DNA of 64,000 nucleotides from Cellulomonas sp. KRMCY2 (GCF_000526515.1 NZ_JAGF01000001.1:3534001-3598000); one strand, 5' to 3'; counted from the stretch's first letter, positions 39,502 to 49,195 are shown. Numbers and translations: made by a program. Notes: generated by a model from the letters alone, not told the origin.

Positions 39502-40493
39502 TCCGACGTCTCCTTCTCCTTGGCCAGCAACAGGTAGAGCACGGCCATCCGCACCGCGACGCCGTTGGACACCTGCTCGAGGATCACGGCCCGGACCGAG
39601 TCGGCCGCATCGGCGGAGATCTCCAGCCCGCGGTTCATCGGACCCGGGTGCAGCACGATGGCGTGGTCGGGCAGCATCGCCATCCGCCGGCTGTCCAGGC
39701 CGAACGCCCTGGTGTACTCCAGCGGGCTCGGGAAGAAGCCGGGCACCCCGCGGCCGCCCGGTCCGTCGCCGCCCATCCTCTCGCGCTGGACGCGGAGCAT
39801 CATGATCGCGTCCGGCTGCTGGTCGGTGATCAGCTCGTCGAGGTGGTACGAGGTGGTGCACGGCCAGGCCTCGGCGCCCACCGGCACCAAGGTCGGTGGT
39901 GCGACGAGCGTGACCCGTGCGCCGAGGGTGTGCAGCATCTGCACGTTGGACCGGGCGACGCGCGAGTGCAGGACGTCGCCGACGATCGCCACGTGCAGGC
40001 CGGCGAGGTCGTTGCCGACCCCGTCCGGGTTGTCTCCCGTGCCGGTCAGGTGCCGCCGGATCGTGTACGCGTCCAGCAGCGACTGGGTGGGGTGCTGGTG
40101 GGTTCCGTCGCCGGCGTTGACCACCGAGGTGCTGACCCAGCCGGAGTGCGCGAGCCGGTGCGGCGCGCCGGAGGCGGGGTGCCGGATCACGACGGCGTCG
40201 GCGCCCATCGCCTGCAACGTCTGGGCGGTGTCCTTGAGCGACTCGCCCTTGGAGACGCTCGACCCCTTCGCGCTGAAGTTGATCACGTCGGCGGAGAGCC
40301 GTTTGGCCGCCGTCTCGAACGAGATCCGGGTGCGGGTGGAGTCCTCGAAGAACAGGTTCACCACCGTCTTGCCGCGCAGGGTGGGCAGCTTCTTGATCTC
40401 CCGGCTCTGGGTCGCGGCCATCTGCGCGGCCGTGTCGAGCACGTGGATCGTCGCGTCGTGGTCGAGGTCGGCGGCACTGAGCAGGTGTCTCAT
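39498..40493 (-). CDS. pyrB: Aspartate carbamoyltransferase, catalytic chain
   Basis: This 331-residue enzyme joins carbamoyl phosphate and aspartate. Motifs are the carbamoyl phosphate loop [19 protein letters not shown], the conserved Lys/Ser region [27 protein letters not shown], and [16 protein letters not shown]. No pyrI regulatory chain is present, as expected in this group. The ATG at 40493 overlaps the pyrR stop by four bases. Confidence 0.96.
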   Translation of the reverse strand: MRHLLSAADLDHDATIHVLDTAAQMAATQSREIKKLPTLRGKTVVNLFFEDSTRTRISFETAAKRLSADVINFSAKGSSVSKGESLKDTAQTLQAMGADAVVIRHPASGAPHRLAHSGWVSTSVVNAGDGTHQHPTQSLLDAYTIRRHLTGTGDNPDGVGNDLAGLHVAIVGDVLHSRVARSNVQMLHTLGARVTLVAPPTLVPVGAEAWPCTTSYHLDELITDQQPDAIMMLRVQRERMGGDGPGGRGVPGFFPSPLEYTRAFGLDSRRMAMLPDHAIVLHPGPMNRGLEISADAADSVRAVILEQVSNGVAVRMAVLYLLLAKEKETSE

Positions 40494-41116
40494 CGGACGC
40501 CCCCGTCGATCCGGACCGAGTCCACGCCGTCGGTCTCGACCAGACGCACCCGCACCTTCTCGACCAGCGAGGTCGGCAGGTTCTTGCCGACGTAGTCCGC
40601 CCGGATGGGCAGCTCGCGGTGGCCGCGGTCGACGAGGACGGCGAGCTGGACCGTGCGTGGCCGGCCGATGTCGTTGAGGGCGTCGAGGGCCGCGCGGATC
40701 GTCCGGCCCGAGAAGAGCACGTCGTCGACCAGCACGACGACCTTGTCGTCGATGCCGTCCTCGGGGACCTGGGTCGCGCCGATCGTGCGTGTGGGGTGCC
40801 GGTGCAGGTCGTCGCGGTACATGGTGACGTCCAGCGAGCCGGCGATGGTTGCCGCGTCCAGGTACGGCTCGACGTCGGCGATCTTGGCGGCGAGGCGGCG
40901 GGCCAGCGGCAGCCCCCTGGTGGGGATGCCGAGCAGGACGAGCTCGGCGCCGCCGTGGTTCCGCTCGAGGATCTCGTGCGCGATGCGGGTCAGCGCGCGG
41001 GAGATCTCGGGTGGGCCGAGGACCTCGGAACCGGAGTCGTCGGGGGCGGGACCGCCGTGAGCGGTCGGACCGGAGGGAAGATCATGACTGGCGGGCACAG
41101 CGGGGCCAGAGGACAT
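40490..41116 (-). CDS. pyrR: Pyrimidine operon regulator PyrR
   Basis: This 208-residue protein is an RNA-binding regulator with uracil phosphoribosyltransferase fold. The PRPP-binding loop [15 protein letters not shown] lies at 126-140, and [16 protein letters not shown] at 61-76. The N-terminus has about 25 extra residues rich in Pro, Ser and Gly compared with Bacillus PyrR. The ATG at 41116 is set by AAGGAGG. It is the first gene of the operon and has its own binding hairpin just upstream, so autoregulation is expected. Confidence 0.93.
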   Translation of the reverse strand: MSSGPAVPASHDLPSGPTAHGGPAPDDSGSEVLGPPEISRALTRIAHEILERNHGGAELVLLGIPTRGLPLARRLAAKIADVEPYLDAATIAGSLDVTMYRDDLHRHPTRTIGATQVPEDGIDDKVVVLVDDVLFSGRTIRAALDALNDIGRPRTVQLAVLVDRGHRELPIRADYVGKNLPTSLVEKVRVRLVETDGVDSVRIDGGVR

Positions 41117-41123
41117 CTGGCGA

Positions 41124-41149
41124 CCTCCTTCCCCGCCTCTCTGGACGGG
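41124..41149 (-). promoter_or_regulatory. PyrR-binding hairpin over the pyrR ribosome-binding site
   Basis: On the minus strand a short stem CCCG/CGGG (41149-41132) presents the loop TCCAGAGAGG, the core of known PyrR recognition loops. It is followed at once by AAGGAGG (41130-41124), the pyrR ribosome-binding site. The layout fits translational repression by UMP-bound PyrR, as reported for mycobacteria, rather than Bacillus-style attenuation. Confidence 0.8.
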
Positions 41150-41174
41150 TCTTAAAGGATGTCTGACGGTCCGG

Positions 41175-41222
41175 ATCCTACTGCACCGACGGTGCACCGC
41201 GCGGATCGGCCCACCGTCGGTG
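41175..41222. promoter_or_regulatory. Promoter and palindromic operators between pyrR and putA
   Basis: ATCCTA (41175-41180) is a TAGGAT -10 for pyrR on the minus strand, giving a leader of about 50 bases. Directly upstream lies TGCACCG-A-CGGTGCA (41182-41196), a 15-base palindrome. A second element CACCGTCGGTG (41212-41222) is the exact reverse complement of CACCGACGGTG (41184-41194). No -35 for pyrR and no clear putA promoter are visible. Confidence 0.45.
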
Positions 41223-41267
41223 CGGGTGTGACAAGACAGCGCGGCGTCGGGCCGAGAGCATGGGTCC

Positions 41268-44200
41268 ATGGACCACCCCGTCACATCCCTGGCAGACGCC
41301 GCGACGGCGCTCGCGCAGCACTGGATCGACGCGACGGCGGCAGGTGAGACCGAGCACGAGCGGCGCACGACCGGCCGGCTGGCTGCCCTGGTCTCGGACC
41401 CTGCGGGCCTCGAGCTCGCCGTGCGGTTCGTCGACCGCGTCGCCCGGCCGCAGGACGTCGACGTCGCGGCCCGCGAGCTCGCGGGCCTGGCCCCCTACAC
41501 CGATGCGGCGGGTGGCTTCCTGGGGCCGGTGGACCGCGTGCTGCTCGGCCTCGGGACGGTGCTCGCCCCGGTGCTGCCCGCCCTGGTGGTGCCGGCTGCG
41601 CGCTTCCGGCTGCGTCAGCTCGTCGGCCACCTGGTCGCCGACGCGGGTCCCGGCCTGGCGGGGCACATCGCCCGGGCCCGGGCGGACGGCTTCCGGCTGA
41701 ACCTCAACCTGCTCGGCGAGGCAGTGCTCGGTGCGGCCGAGGCAGCCGGTCGGTTGGCCCGGGTCACGGCTCTCGTGGCGCGGCCGGACGTCGACTACGT
41801 CTCGGTCAAGGTCTCGTCGGTCGCGAGCCAGCTGTCCACCTGGGACATCGCGGGCAGCCGGGATCGGGTGGTCGCCACCCTGCTGCCGCTCTACCGGACG
41901 GCGCGGGACCGGGGCACCTTCCTCAACCTCGACATGGAGGAGTACCGCGACCTGGCCCTGACCACCCAGGTCTTCGAGCGCCTGCTGGTCGAGCCCGAGC
42001 TGCACGACCTCGAGCTGGGCATCGTGCTGCAGGCCTACCTGCCGGACGCCCTCGGGGCGTTCGAGGCGATCACGGCGATGGCTGCGCACCGGGTGGCACG
42101 GGGTGGTGCGCGGGCCAAGGTCCGGCTGGTCAAGGGCGCCAACCTGGCCATGGAGCAGGTCGAGGGGGTGCTGCACGGCTGGGAGCAGGCGCCCTACCCG
42201 ACGAAGGCGGAGGTGGACGCCAGCTACGTCCGCCTGGTCGACCGTGCGCTGCGACCCGGGTCCACCGCCCACCTCCGGGTCGGCGTCGCGAGCCACAACC
42301 TGTTCGACGTCGCGCTGGCCCACCTCCTGGCGCAGGACCGCGGCGTCGGCGAGGCCCTGGACATCGAGATGCTGCAGGGCATGGCCCCGGCTCAGGCCCG
42401 GGCCGTGCGGGACGACGTCGGGCGGGTCCTGCTGTACACGCCGGTGGTCGCGCGCTCCGACTTCGACGTCGCGATCGCGTACCTGATCCGCAGGCTCGAG
42501 GAGAACGCCGCGGCGGAGAACTTCCTGCACGACCTCTTCGCCGCAGGTGGCTCGGGCGGCTCGGGTGGCCTCGACGGCCAGCGCAAGGCCTTCATCGCCT
42601 CGCTGCACGACGCGGAGGTGGTCGCGACGGCACCGCGGCGACGAGCACGGCCGGTGGTCGACCTGGCCGACCGGGAAGACGTGACCGACCGGGTCGGGCC
42701 GGCGGGGGCCGGGCACCGGTTCCGGAACGCGACCGACACCGACCCGGCCGTGGCCGCATCGCGCCGCTGGGCCATCGACCTGCTGACCAGGGACGTCCCG
42801 GCACCACCCGCCGTGGTCGTCGACTCGGTCCAGGACGTCGACGCCGCTGTCGCACGGGCCACCGCCGTGGCGGACCGGTGGGCCGCCACGGCCCCGCACG
42901 AGCGTGGCGAGGTCCTCCGGCGCGCCGCGGTCCACCTCGAGCGGGCTCGCGGCGACCTCGTCGCGACGATGGTCCACGAGGCAGGCAAGACGATCGCCGA
43001 GGCCGACCCCGAGGTCAGCGAGGCGGTCGACTTCGCCCGGTACTACGCCGATCAGGCCGAGCTCCTGGCCGACGGCGCCGTTCCGGGTGCCCGGTTCCGG
43101 CCGCACGGCCTGACGGTGGTCACGCCGCCGTGGAACTTCCCGGTGGCGATCCCCGTCGGCTCGGTGCTCGCGGCGCTGGCCGCCGGTTCGCCGGTGCTGG
43201 TCAAGCCCGCTCACCTGGTCCCCCGGTGCACCCAGGTGGCGATGGCCGCCGTGCACCGCGCGATGGACGACGTCGGCGTCCCGCGTGACGTGCTGCAGGT
43301 GGTGATCGCCACCGAGCGCGCCGCCGGCCGCCGACTCGTGTCCCACCCGGCGGTCGCGCGCGTCGTGCTGACCGGCTCGATCGAGACCGCGCAGCTCTTC
43401 GCCTCGTGGCGTGCGGACCTCGAGGTGGTCGCCGAGACCTCCGGGAAGAACGCCCTGGTCGTCACGCCGTCGGCCGACGTCGACCTGGCCGTGGCGGACG
43501 TCGTGCGGTCGGCCTTCGGGCATGCGGGTCAGAAGTGCTCGGCCGCGTCCCTGCTCATCCTGGTCGGGTCGGCCGGCCGGTCCACCCGGCTGCGCCGCCA
43601 GCTCGCGGACGCGGTGAGCTCGCTCGCCGTCGGGCCGGCCACGGACCTGTCGACGACCATGGGACCGCTGACCGAGCCCGCCGCCGGCAAGCTGCTGCGC
43701 GCCCTGACGACTCTGGACCCTGGTGAGCACTGGCTCGTACGTCCCCGGCAGCTCGACGCGCACGGGTACCAGTGGTCGCCGGGGGTCAAGCACGGGGTGG
43801 CGGCCGGCTCCTTCCTCCACACCACCGAGTGCTTCGGTCCGGTCCTGGGCGTCATGCGGACCGAGACGCTCGAGCAGGCGATCGCGTTGCAGAACGCCGT
43901 GGCCTTCGGGCTCACCGGTGGGCTGCACTCCCTCGACGAGGCGGAGATCGCGACGTGGCTGGAGACCGTCGAGGTCGGCAACGCCTACGTCAACCGCCAC
44001 ATCACCGGTGCGATCGTGGGCCGGCAGCCGTTCGGCGGCTGGAAGGCCTCGGTGGTCGGTCCGGGGGCCAAGGCGGGCGGCCCGAACTACGTCGCCCAGC
44101 TGGGCGAGTGGTCCGACGCACCCGAGGTCCCGCAGGACGACGTCGGCTGGCTCGCCTGGGCGACGGCGGACGACGAGCGGTGCTGGTCCGGTGACCTGGG

Positions 44201-44621
44201 TGTCGAGCACGAGCTCGCCGGACTCGGTGTCGAGGCCAACGTGTTGCGCTACCGCCCGGTCCCGCTGCTGACGGTGCGGGTGGGCACGGACGCGCGTGAC
44301 CGTGAGGTCACCCGGGTGCTGGCGGCGGCCGAGCGCGCCGGTGTCCCGGTGACCGTCAGCTCGGCGCGGGTCGAGACCGACGACGTCTTCGCTGCGCGGG
44401 TCCGCAGCGGCGACGTGACCGGCCGGATCCGGCTGATCGGCTCGGCCGACGGTCTGACGGCGGCGGCGCGGACCCGCACCGGCGAGGTCACCGTGATCGA
44501 CGGACCGGTGCTCGCCGCCGGGCGACGCGAGCTGCTCACGGTCCTGCGCGAGCAGGCCATCAGCCGCACCGTGCACCGTCTGGGTCACGTCAGCCCGGGC
44601 GAACCAGACACGAACGGGTGA
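41268..44621 (+). CDS. putA: Bifunctional proline dehydrogenase / glutamate semialdehyde dehydrogenase
   Basis: This 1,117-residue enzyme oxidises proline to glutamate. The N-terminal FAD-dependent PRODH barrel has [32 protein letters not shown] and [14 protein letters not shown]. The C-terminal aldehyde dehydrogenase has [18 protein letters not shown], catalytic Glu723 in VAETSGKN and Cys757 in [10 protein letters not shown]. No N-terminal ribbon-helix-helix repressor domain is present, so it does not self-regulate as in E. coli. A ~170-residue C-terminal extension follows the ALDH fold. It diverges from the pyr operon and is followed by a GGDEF/EAL gene. Confidence 0.92.
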   Translation: MDHPVTSLADAATALAQHWIDATAAGETEHERRTTGRLAALVSDPAGLELAVRFVDRVARPQDVDVAARELAGLAPYTDAAGGFLGPVDRVLLGLGTVLAPVLPALVVPAARFRLRQLVGHLVADAGPGLAGHIARARADGFRLNLNLLGEAVLGAAEAAGRLARVTALVARPDVDYVSVKVSSVASQLSTWDIAGSRDRVVATLLPLYRTARDRGTFLNLDMEEYRDLALTTQVFERLLVEPELHDLELGIVLQAYLPDALGAFEAITAMAAHRVARGGARAKVRLVKGANLAMEQVEGVLHGWEQAPYPTKAEVDASYVRLVDRALRPGSTAHLRVGVASHNLFDVALAHLLAQDRGVGEALDIEMLQGMAPAQARAVRDDVGRVLLYTPVVARSDFDVAIAYLIRRLEENAAAENFLHDLFAAGGSGGSGGLDGQRKAFIASLHDAEVVATAPRRRARPVVDLADREDVTDRVGPAGAGHRFRNATDTDPAVAASRRWAIDLLTRDVPAPPAVVVDSVQDVDAAVARATAVADRWAATAPHERGEVLRRAAVHLERARGDLVATMVHEAGKTIAEADPEVSEAVDFARYYADQAELLADGAVPGARFRPHGLTVVTPPWNFPVAIPVGSVLAALAAGSPVLVKPAHLVPRCTQVAMAAVHRAMDDVGVPRDVLQVVIATERAAGRRLVSHPAVARVVLTGSIETAQLFASWRADLEVVAETSGKNALVVTPSADVDLAVADVVRSAFGHAGQKCSAASLLILVGSAGRSTRLRRQLADAVSSLAVGPATDLSTTMGPLTEPAAGKLLRALTTLDPGEHWLVRPRQLDAHGYQWSPGVKHGVAAGSFLHTTECFGPVLGVMRTETLEQAIALQNAVAFGLTGGLHSLDEAEIATWLETVEVGNAYVNRHITGAIVGRQPFGGWKASVVGPGAKAGGPNYVAQLGEWSDAPEVPQDDVGWLAWATADDERCWSGDLGVEHELAGLGVEANVLRYRPVPLLTVRVGTDARDREVTRVLAAAERAGVPVTVSSARVETDDVFAARVRSGDVTGRIRLIGSADGLTAAARTRTGEVTVIDGPVLAAGRRELLTVLREQAISRTVHRLGHVSPGEPDTNG

Positions 44622-44676
44622 AGAAGATCAGCCGAATGCGCGGCGAGTCGCGCTCAAGGCACCAGGTGCCGGAACC

Positions 44677-44682
44677 GATACT
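44677..44682 (+). promoter_or_regulatory. Leaderless-type -10 for the GGDEF/EAL gene
   Basis: GATACT ends six bases before the GTG at 44689. There is no ribosome-binding site in between, so the message may be leaderless and separate from putA. Confidence 0.35.
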
Positions 44683-44688
44683 TCCCCT

Positions 44689-46944
44689 GTGCCCGCATCT
44701 GTCCTGTCGTGGCCGACCGTCATCCAGTGCGTCGTCGCGGGTGTCGTCATCGGCATGTCGCTGCTGCATGCGAGCTGGATCCGCGGGAGCAGCCGCAGGT
44801 CAGAGGCCCGATGGACGCTCGCCCTGTCGCTGAGTCTCGCGGTCGTCACGCTGGTGAACGGACTGCTCGGGGTCGTGCCGGCAGAGGCGACCGAGACCCT
44901 TCTCCTGCTGCGCTTCTGCGCGATCGGCGCCAGCCTCGTCCTGTGCCTGCCTGCCGTCCGGGCCTACACCGGTGGCTCGGACGTCCGGGTGCTCGCCGCG
45001 GTGCTCGCCGGCTGGTACGGCGTGGGCGTCGCCCTGTGGCTGACCACCGACCTCGTGCACGCCCACCGCCTCGAGGCCGGGCTGCCGGTGTCCGGTCCGC
45101 TGACCGCAGCGGTCGTGCTCGTCCCGGTGGTCGTCGTCGGGCTGTACCTGCTGCACGCCGTCCGCGGCCTGACCGTGACGCCGTCGGGCGGCGTCCTGAT
45201 CGTCACGAGCTTCTTCTCGATCGCGCTCCTGATCGCCTCGACCATGCCGCCCCCGACCGAGCTCACCGAGCTGCTGCGTGGCGCATGGGTGATCCCGCTG
45301 GTGATCGGCCTGCAGGTGGTCGCGACGGCCCGGCTGACGGCCGTCCGGCGCGAGGCCCTGCAGGGCAGCGTCATGCGCGACTCCCTGGCGGCAGTCACCA
45401 ACGCGGCGTGGCTGCTGCGTACGCCCGACCAGGTCCTGGTCCGCGCGCGTGACGAGGCGCGCACGCTCCTCGGCGACCCGTCGATCGAGGGCAGCCTGCG
45501 GCCGCTGGCCCGGGACAGGTTCGTCACCGAGTTCTTCTCCACCGAGGGCCGCCCGACCGACACCGTCGGGCAGACGTTCCTGCGGGACCTGGCCCGGGTG
45601 GTGTCGAGCGCTGCCGAGCGGAACGCCCTCACCACACGACTGCGCAGCGCCGCGTTCACCGACTCCCTGACCGGCCTGCACAACCGGCACTCGCTCGACC
45701 GCAAGGTCACCGAGGCGCTGGAGAAGGCGAACGTCGAGCGCACGCGGGTCGCGGTCCTCTTCTGCGACCTGGACGGCTTCAAGCACGCCAACGACCGGCA
45801 CGGGCACGACTGGGGCGACAGCCTGCTGATCCTGGTCGCCGAGCACCTGCGGCGCACGGCCGGGTCCGACGCGATCCTCGCGCGGCACGGTGGTGACGAG
45901 TTCGTCGTGCTGCTCGAGCGCGCCGGGCCGGACGCCGAGCTCCGTGTGCTGGCGCAGCGCCTGCGGGACGAGTTCGAGCCGCCCGGGCGCGACGTCGCGC
46001 CGACCAGGCTCACCGTCGGCATCGCGTCGTGGCGACCCGGGGACATCGTCGACCCCAGCGCGCTGCTGCGCGAGGCCGACCTGGCGATGCTCGAGGGCAA
46101 GCGTTCGCACGCGGGCGTCGCCCTGTACGACACCAAGCTGCGGGCCCGGATGAAGGCGCAGTCCGCCGTGCGCCAGGACCTGGAGCGGGGCATCGCGTGC
46201 GGTGAGATCGTCGCGCACTTCCAGCCCCTGACCGACACCGCCACCCTCGAGGTGGTCGGGCTGGAGGTCCTGGCCCGATGGCGGCGTGACGGCCGGCTGC
46301 GGCACCCGGCCGAGTGGCTGCCGCTGGCCGAGGAGACCGGGCTGATCGTCGAGATCGGCAGGCAGATGTTCGTCGCCGCGCGCGCCGGCTCGGAGAAGTT
46401 CGACCTGCCGGTCGCGGTCAACGTCGCGGCGCGTCAGCTCGACGAGCGCGACTTCGTCCAGCAGGTCGAGCGGTCCTGGGGAACCGACGGCTGGGACCGC
46501 CTCACGATCGAGGTGACCGAGAGCGCCCTGCTGTACGACGCAGCGCACGTGCGCGCGTCGTTGGCGACCCTCGTGGAACGGGGCGTGCGGATCGCCCTCG
46601 ACGACTTCGGCACCGGGTACAACTCGCTGTCCCGGCTCGGCGAGCTCCCGCTGCACATCCTGAAGATCGACCGCACCTTCGTCCGGGACATCACCACGCC
46701 GGAGGGTGCGGCGGTGCTCCGTGCGATCCTCGCGCTGGCCGCAGCACACGGTCTGGACGTGGTGGCGGAGGGCGTCGAGCGGGCCGCCGAGCTGACCGCC
46801 CTGATGGATCTCGGTGTCGAGATGGTCCAGGGCCACATGCTCGGCCGGCCGTCACCGACGGTGCCGATCCGCGGCCGCCGCCCACTGAGCAGGACGGTCC
46901 CCGCGCAGGGTCCTCGGGAGATCAGCCCAGCAGCGTCGGTTTGA
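44689..46944 (+). CDS. Membrane-bound GGDEF-EAL protein (c-di-GMP turnover)
   Basis: This 751-residue protein has about seven membrane helices (residues 8-215), a linker, a GGDEF domain (about 318-485) and an EAL domain (about 495-725). The cyclase site GGDEF (401-405) is intact, with substrate-binding DLDGFKHAND (360-369). No RxxD inhibitory site is found five residues before it. The phosphodiesterase site reads EVL (526-528) rather than EAL, but Asn578, Glu611, DDFGTGYNS (638-646), Lys659 and EGVE (694-697) remain, so activity is plausible. Its 3' end overlaps nusB by 23 bases on the opposite strand. Confidence 0.9.
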   Translation: MPASVLSWPTVIQCVVAGVVIGMSLLHASWIRGSSRRSEARWTLALSLSLAVVTLVNGLLGVVPAEATETLLLLRFCAIGASLVLCLPAVRAYTGGSDVRVLAAVLAGWYGVGVALWLTTDLVHAHRLEAGLPVSGPLTAAVVLVPVVVVGLYLLHAVRGLTVTPSGGVLIVTSFFSIALLIASTMPPPTELTELLRGAWVIPLVIGLQVVATARLTAVRREALQGSVMRDSLAAVTNAAWLLRTPDQVLVRARDEARTLLGDPSIEGSLRPLARDRFVTEFFSTEGRPTDTVGQTFLRDLARVVSSAAERNALTTRLRSAAFTDSLTGLHNRHSLDRKVTEALEKANVERTRVAVLFCDLDGFKHANDRHGHDWGDSLLILVAEHLRRTAGSDAILARHGGDEFVVLLERAGPDAELRVLAQRLRDEFEPPGRDVAPTRLTVGIASWRPGDIVDPSALLREADLAMLEGKRSHAGVALYDTKLRARMKAQSAVRQDLERGIACGEIVAHFQPLTDTATLEVVGLEVLARWRRDGRLRHPAEWLPLAEETGLIVEIGRQMFVAARAGSEKFDLPVAVNVAARQLDERDFVQQVERSWGTDGWDRLTIEVTESALLYDAAHVRASLATLVERGVRIALDDFGTGYNSLSRLGELPLHILKIDRTFVRDITTPEGAAVLRAILALAAAHGLDVVAEGVERAAELTALMDLGVEMVQGHMLGRPSPTVPIRGRRPLSRTVPAQGPREISPAASV

Positions 46945-47338
46945 GCTCGACCAGTCGGCCGAGCAACCCGTTGACGAAGGTCGGGGACTCGTCGGTGGAC
47001 AGCGCCCTGGCGAGCTCGACGGCCTCGTCGACCGCGACCGCATCCGGCACGTCGTCGTTGAACAGGATCTCCCACGCGCCCAGACGGAGCACCGCGCGGT
47101 CGACCGCAGGCATCCGCTCGAGGGTCCAGCCGTGCGAGTAGGTCGAGATCAGCTCGTCGATCCGGTCGCGGTGCGCCAGGACGCCCTCGACGAGCTCGAC
47201 CGAGTACTGCGGCAGCGCGGCCTGGGTGCCGGGCTGGGCGATCCGGTCCGCGAGCACGTTCAGCGCGGCGAGCCCACGCTGGTCCGCCTCGAACAGGACG
47301 TCCAGCGCGCGCTTCCGGGCCTTGCTGCGGGCTCCCAC
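46922..47338 (-). CDS. nusB: Transcription antitermination factor NusB
   Basis: This 138-residue all-helical protein binds boxA RNA with NusE in rRNA antitermination. Signatures are SKARKRALDVLFEADQRG at the N-terminus, RMPAVDRAVLRLGAWEILF and the C-terminal VNGLLGRLVELKPTLLG. The start is GTG at 47338, four bases after the efp stop. The last 23 bases overlap the end of the convergent GGDEF/EAL gene. Confidence 0.94.
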   Translation of the reverse strand: MGARSKARKRALDVLFEADQRGLAALNVLADRIAQPGTQAALPQYSVELVEGVLAHRDRIDELISTYSHGWTLERMPAVDRAVLRLGAWEILFNDDVPDAVAVDEAVELARALSTDESPTFVNGLLGRLVELKPTLLG

Positions 47339-47342
47339 CGGG

Positions 47343-47906
47343 TCAGTCGTTCACTCGGCCGAGGTACGAGCCGTCGCGGGTGTCGACCTTGATCCGGGTA
47401 CCGACCTCGAGGAAGAGCGGGACCTGGATCTCAGCCCCGGTCTCGACCGTCGCGGGCTTCGTGCCACCGGTCGAGCGGTCGCCCTGCAGACCGGGCTCGG
47501 TGTAGGTGATCTCCAGGACCACCGAGGGTGGCAGCTCGACGTACAGCGGGCTGCCCTCGTGCGTCGCGACCATCGCCTGCTGGTTCTCCAGCAGGAAGCT
47601 CGCGGAGTCGCCGACGGTGACGTCGGGGACGTAGAGCTGGTCGTACGTGGACGAGTCCATGAACACGTAGTCCGTGCCGTCCTTGTACAGGTACTGCATG
47701 TCGCGCTTGTCGACGGTGGCCGTCTCGACCTTGAGGCCGGCGTTGAAGGTCTTGTCGACGACCTTCCCGGACAGGACGTTCTTGAGCTTGGTCCGGACGA
47801 ACGCACCGCCCTTGCCCGGCTTGACGTGCTGGAACTCGACGACGGTCCAGAGCTGGCCGTCGATCTTGAGGACGATGCCGTTCTTCAGGTCATTGGTCGT
47901 GGCCAC
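47343..47906 (-). CDS. efp: Translation elongation factor P
   Basis: This 187-residue factor rescues ribosomes stalled on polyproline. Three beta-barrel domains are apparent. The loop tip PGKGGAF carries Lys32, the residue that acts in the peptidyl transferase centre. [24 protein letters not shown] and [12 protein letters not shown] close the protein. The start is GTG at 47906 with AGGAAG upstream. It precedes nusB, the usual arrangement. Confidence 0.95.
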   Translation of the reverse strand: MATTNDLKNGIVLKIDGQLWTVVEFQHVKPGKGGAFVRTKLKNVLSGKVVDKTFNAGLKVETATVDKRDMQYLYKDGTDYVFMDSSTYDQLYVPDVTVGDSASFLLENQQAMVATHEGSPLYVELPPSVVLEITYTEPGLQGDRSTGGTKPATVETGAEIQVPLFLEVGTRIKVDTRDGSYLGRVND

Positions 47907-47952
47907 AGTGGATCTTCCTGTCGAGTTCTGAAGGTGCGCGAGTGCGGCGTCG

Positions 47953-47980
47953 AGTCTATCGTCCTGGGGCCCGCGGGCCC
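47953..47980 (-). promoter_or_regulatory. Possible efp promoter and palindrome
   Basis: TAGACT on the minus strand (47958-47953) is a -10 candidate 46 bases before the efp start. Just upstream is GGGCCCGCGGGCCC (47967-47980), a perfect 14-base palindrome that may be an operator or the end of the previous transcript. No -35 is seen. Confidence 0.3.
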
Positions 47981-48022
47981 GCCACCGCGTCCGGCTTCCC
48001 GGATCGGTCCGCGAGACGGGGC

Positions 48023-48056
48023 CGATCGGCGGCGTCCCGGTCGATCGGCGGCGTCC
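48023..48056. repeat. 15-base direct repeat downstream of the membrane-protein gene
   Basis: CGATCGGCGGCGTCC occurs at 48023-48037 and 48042-48056, 19 bases apart. The second copy abuts the stop codon of the membrane protein gene. No function is assigned. Confidence 0.6.
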
Positions 48057-48481
48057 TACAGGACGAGCAGCCGGAACGCGCCGCCGACCAGGACCGCCCA
48101 CAGCATCGAGGTGAGCGTGCCGATGACGAACCGCTCGGACGCGCCAGGGTTCTCCCGCAGCTCGGGGTACCGGCCGAGGCCCTTGACCGCGATGACGAAC
48201 GCGATGCCGGCCGGGTAGCCGGTCAGCAGGGCACCGGTGATGGCCAGGCGCTCGAGGATCCCGATCCACAGCCCCCCGCGCAACGTCCCGCGCGCGCGGT
48301 CACCCACCGGCCCGTCGCCGCTGTGGTCCGGGTCCGTGCCGGCACCGTGGCCCGGGTCGTCCCCGCCCGCATCGGCGGAACGTGCGGCGAGCCGTAGCAC
48401 CGCCGCGGTCAGCGGGGCGCCGGCGAGGGCGCTGAGCGCCAGGGCGCCCGTGCCGGCGAGCACTGCGAGCCACTCGGTCAT
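48056..48481 (-). CDS. Small membrane protein, SatD partner
   Basis: This 141-residue protein has an N-terminal membrane helix, a charged Gly/Asp-rich cytoplasmic loop (residues ~38-65) and two or three C-terminal helices ([41 protein letters not shown]). The pattern ILERLAIT...[13 protein letters not shown] is shared with membrane proteins encoded beside SatD. The ATG at 48481 overlaps the SatD-like gene stop by four bases, so the two form a unit. Function unknown. Confidence 0.65.
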   Translation of the reverse strand: MTEWLAVLAGTGALALSALAGAPLTAAVLRLAARSADAGGDDPGHGAGTDPDHSGDGPVGDRARGTLRGGLWIGILERLAITGALLTGYPAGIAFVIAVKGLGRYPELRENPGASERFVIGTLTSMLWAVLVGGAFRLLVL

Positions 48482-49092
48482 CTGTCCCCCTCGTCGAGCA
48501 GGCGTGCGGCCACCGGTCGGACGGCGGTCTCCTCGGCCCACAGTGCGGTGCGCAGCCGTTGGCTGACTGCCTGCTGGCTGATGCCGAGGTGCGCTGCGAC
48601 CTGATCCTGGGTGGTCTCGGGCCCCAGTGCGATGACGGTGTCGATCACTGCCCAGCCCTGCGGCGTGCGTCGGGACATGATGGCACCGACCAGGCTCAGG
48701 ACGGCCTCGCAGTCCCGGGCGCGATCGTCGGACGACGCCGCGACGGCGATCGGGACGGGGCGTAGCCGGCTCTTCGCGCGCTCCACGGCGTCGCGCGCCA
48801 GGACGAACGCCGGACCGCTGCCGGCGCGGGCGCTGGCAGGCAGGGGTTCGTCGACCGGCCCGGCGCCGATCCCGATGCTCCAGCCGCCACGCCGCAGGAC
48901 CCGCAGCGCGACGTCCACCGCGAGCTCCGGGTCGTCGAGCACTGCCTGGACCTCGTCGCCGACGGTCCGTTCGAAGGCCCGGACGACTCCGGCCGTGCCG
49001 TCGGGCAGCCATCCGGCGAGGTCGCTGAGCAGTCCGTCGACCCGGTCCCCCAGCCGACGACTCCCGATCTGGTCGATCGTCAACACCAACAT
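48478..49092 (-). CDS. SatD-family DNA-binding-like protein
   Basis: This 204-residue protein resembles the SatD family: an N-terminal nucleotide-cyclase-like beta-alpha part (LTIDQIGSRRLGDRVDGLL; RTVGDEVQAVLDDPELAVDV) and a C-terminal helix-turn-helix (TTQDQVAAHLGISQQAVSQRL). SatD was named for acid-tolerance loci in Streptococcus; its mechanism is unclear. The ATG at 49092 is preferred because a promoter ends seven bases upstream. It is coupled to the small membrane protein. Confidence 0.65.
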   Translation of the reverse strand: MLVLTIDQIGSRRLGDRVDGLLSDLAGWLPDGTAGVVRAFERTVGDEVQAVLDDPELAVDVALRVLRRGGWSIGIGAGPVDEPLPASARAGSGPAFVLARDAVERAKSRLRPVPIAVAASSDDRARDCEAVLSLVGAIMSRRTPQGWAVIDTVIALGPETTQDQVAAHLGISQQAVSQRLRTALWAEETAVRPVAARLLDEGDR

Positions 49093-49099
49093 GTCAACA

Positions 49100-49128
49100 A
49101 GCCTAGAGGTTAGTGATGTTGCACACAA
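49100..49128 (-). promoter_or_regulatory. Leaderless promoter of the SatD-like gene
   Basis: On the minus strand TTGTGT (49128-49123) and TAGGCT (49105-49100) are 17 bases apart, and the ATG follows seven bases later. The start region TGTTGACATGTTGGTGTTGAC contains two TGTTGAC direct repeats flanking the start codon, a possible autoregulatory site. Confidence 0.55.
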
Positions 49129-49195
49129 GAGCCCACCCTTGTACCCCACGCCGTCGACGCCTCGCCGACCCATCACCGGACCGGACCGGAACGGA

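Noticed and set aside
41117-41180. Bacillus-type transcription attenuator before pyrR
   Set aside because: Only the PyrR-binding loop and ribosome-binding site are present. There is no terminator and antiterminator pair.
41178-44588. 1,136-codon open frame on the minus strand opposite putA
   Set aside because: It is the antisense shadow of a well-supported PutA gene. Its translation is low-complexity Arg/Gly/Asp/His-rich with no domain, as expected from GC-biased third positions.
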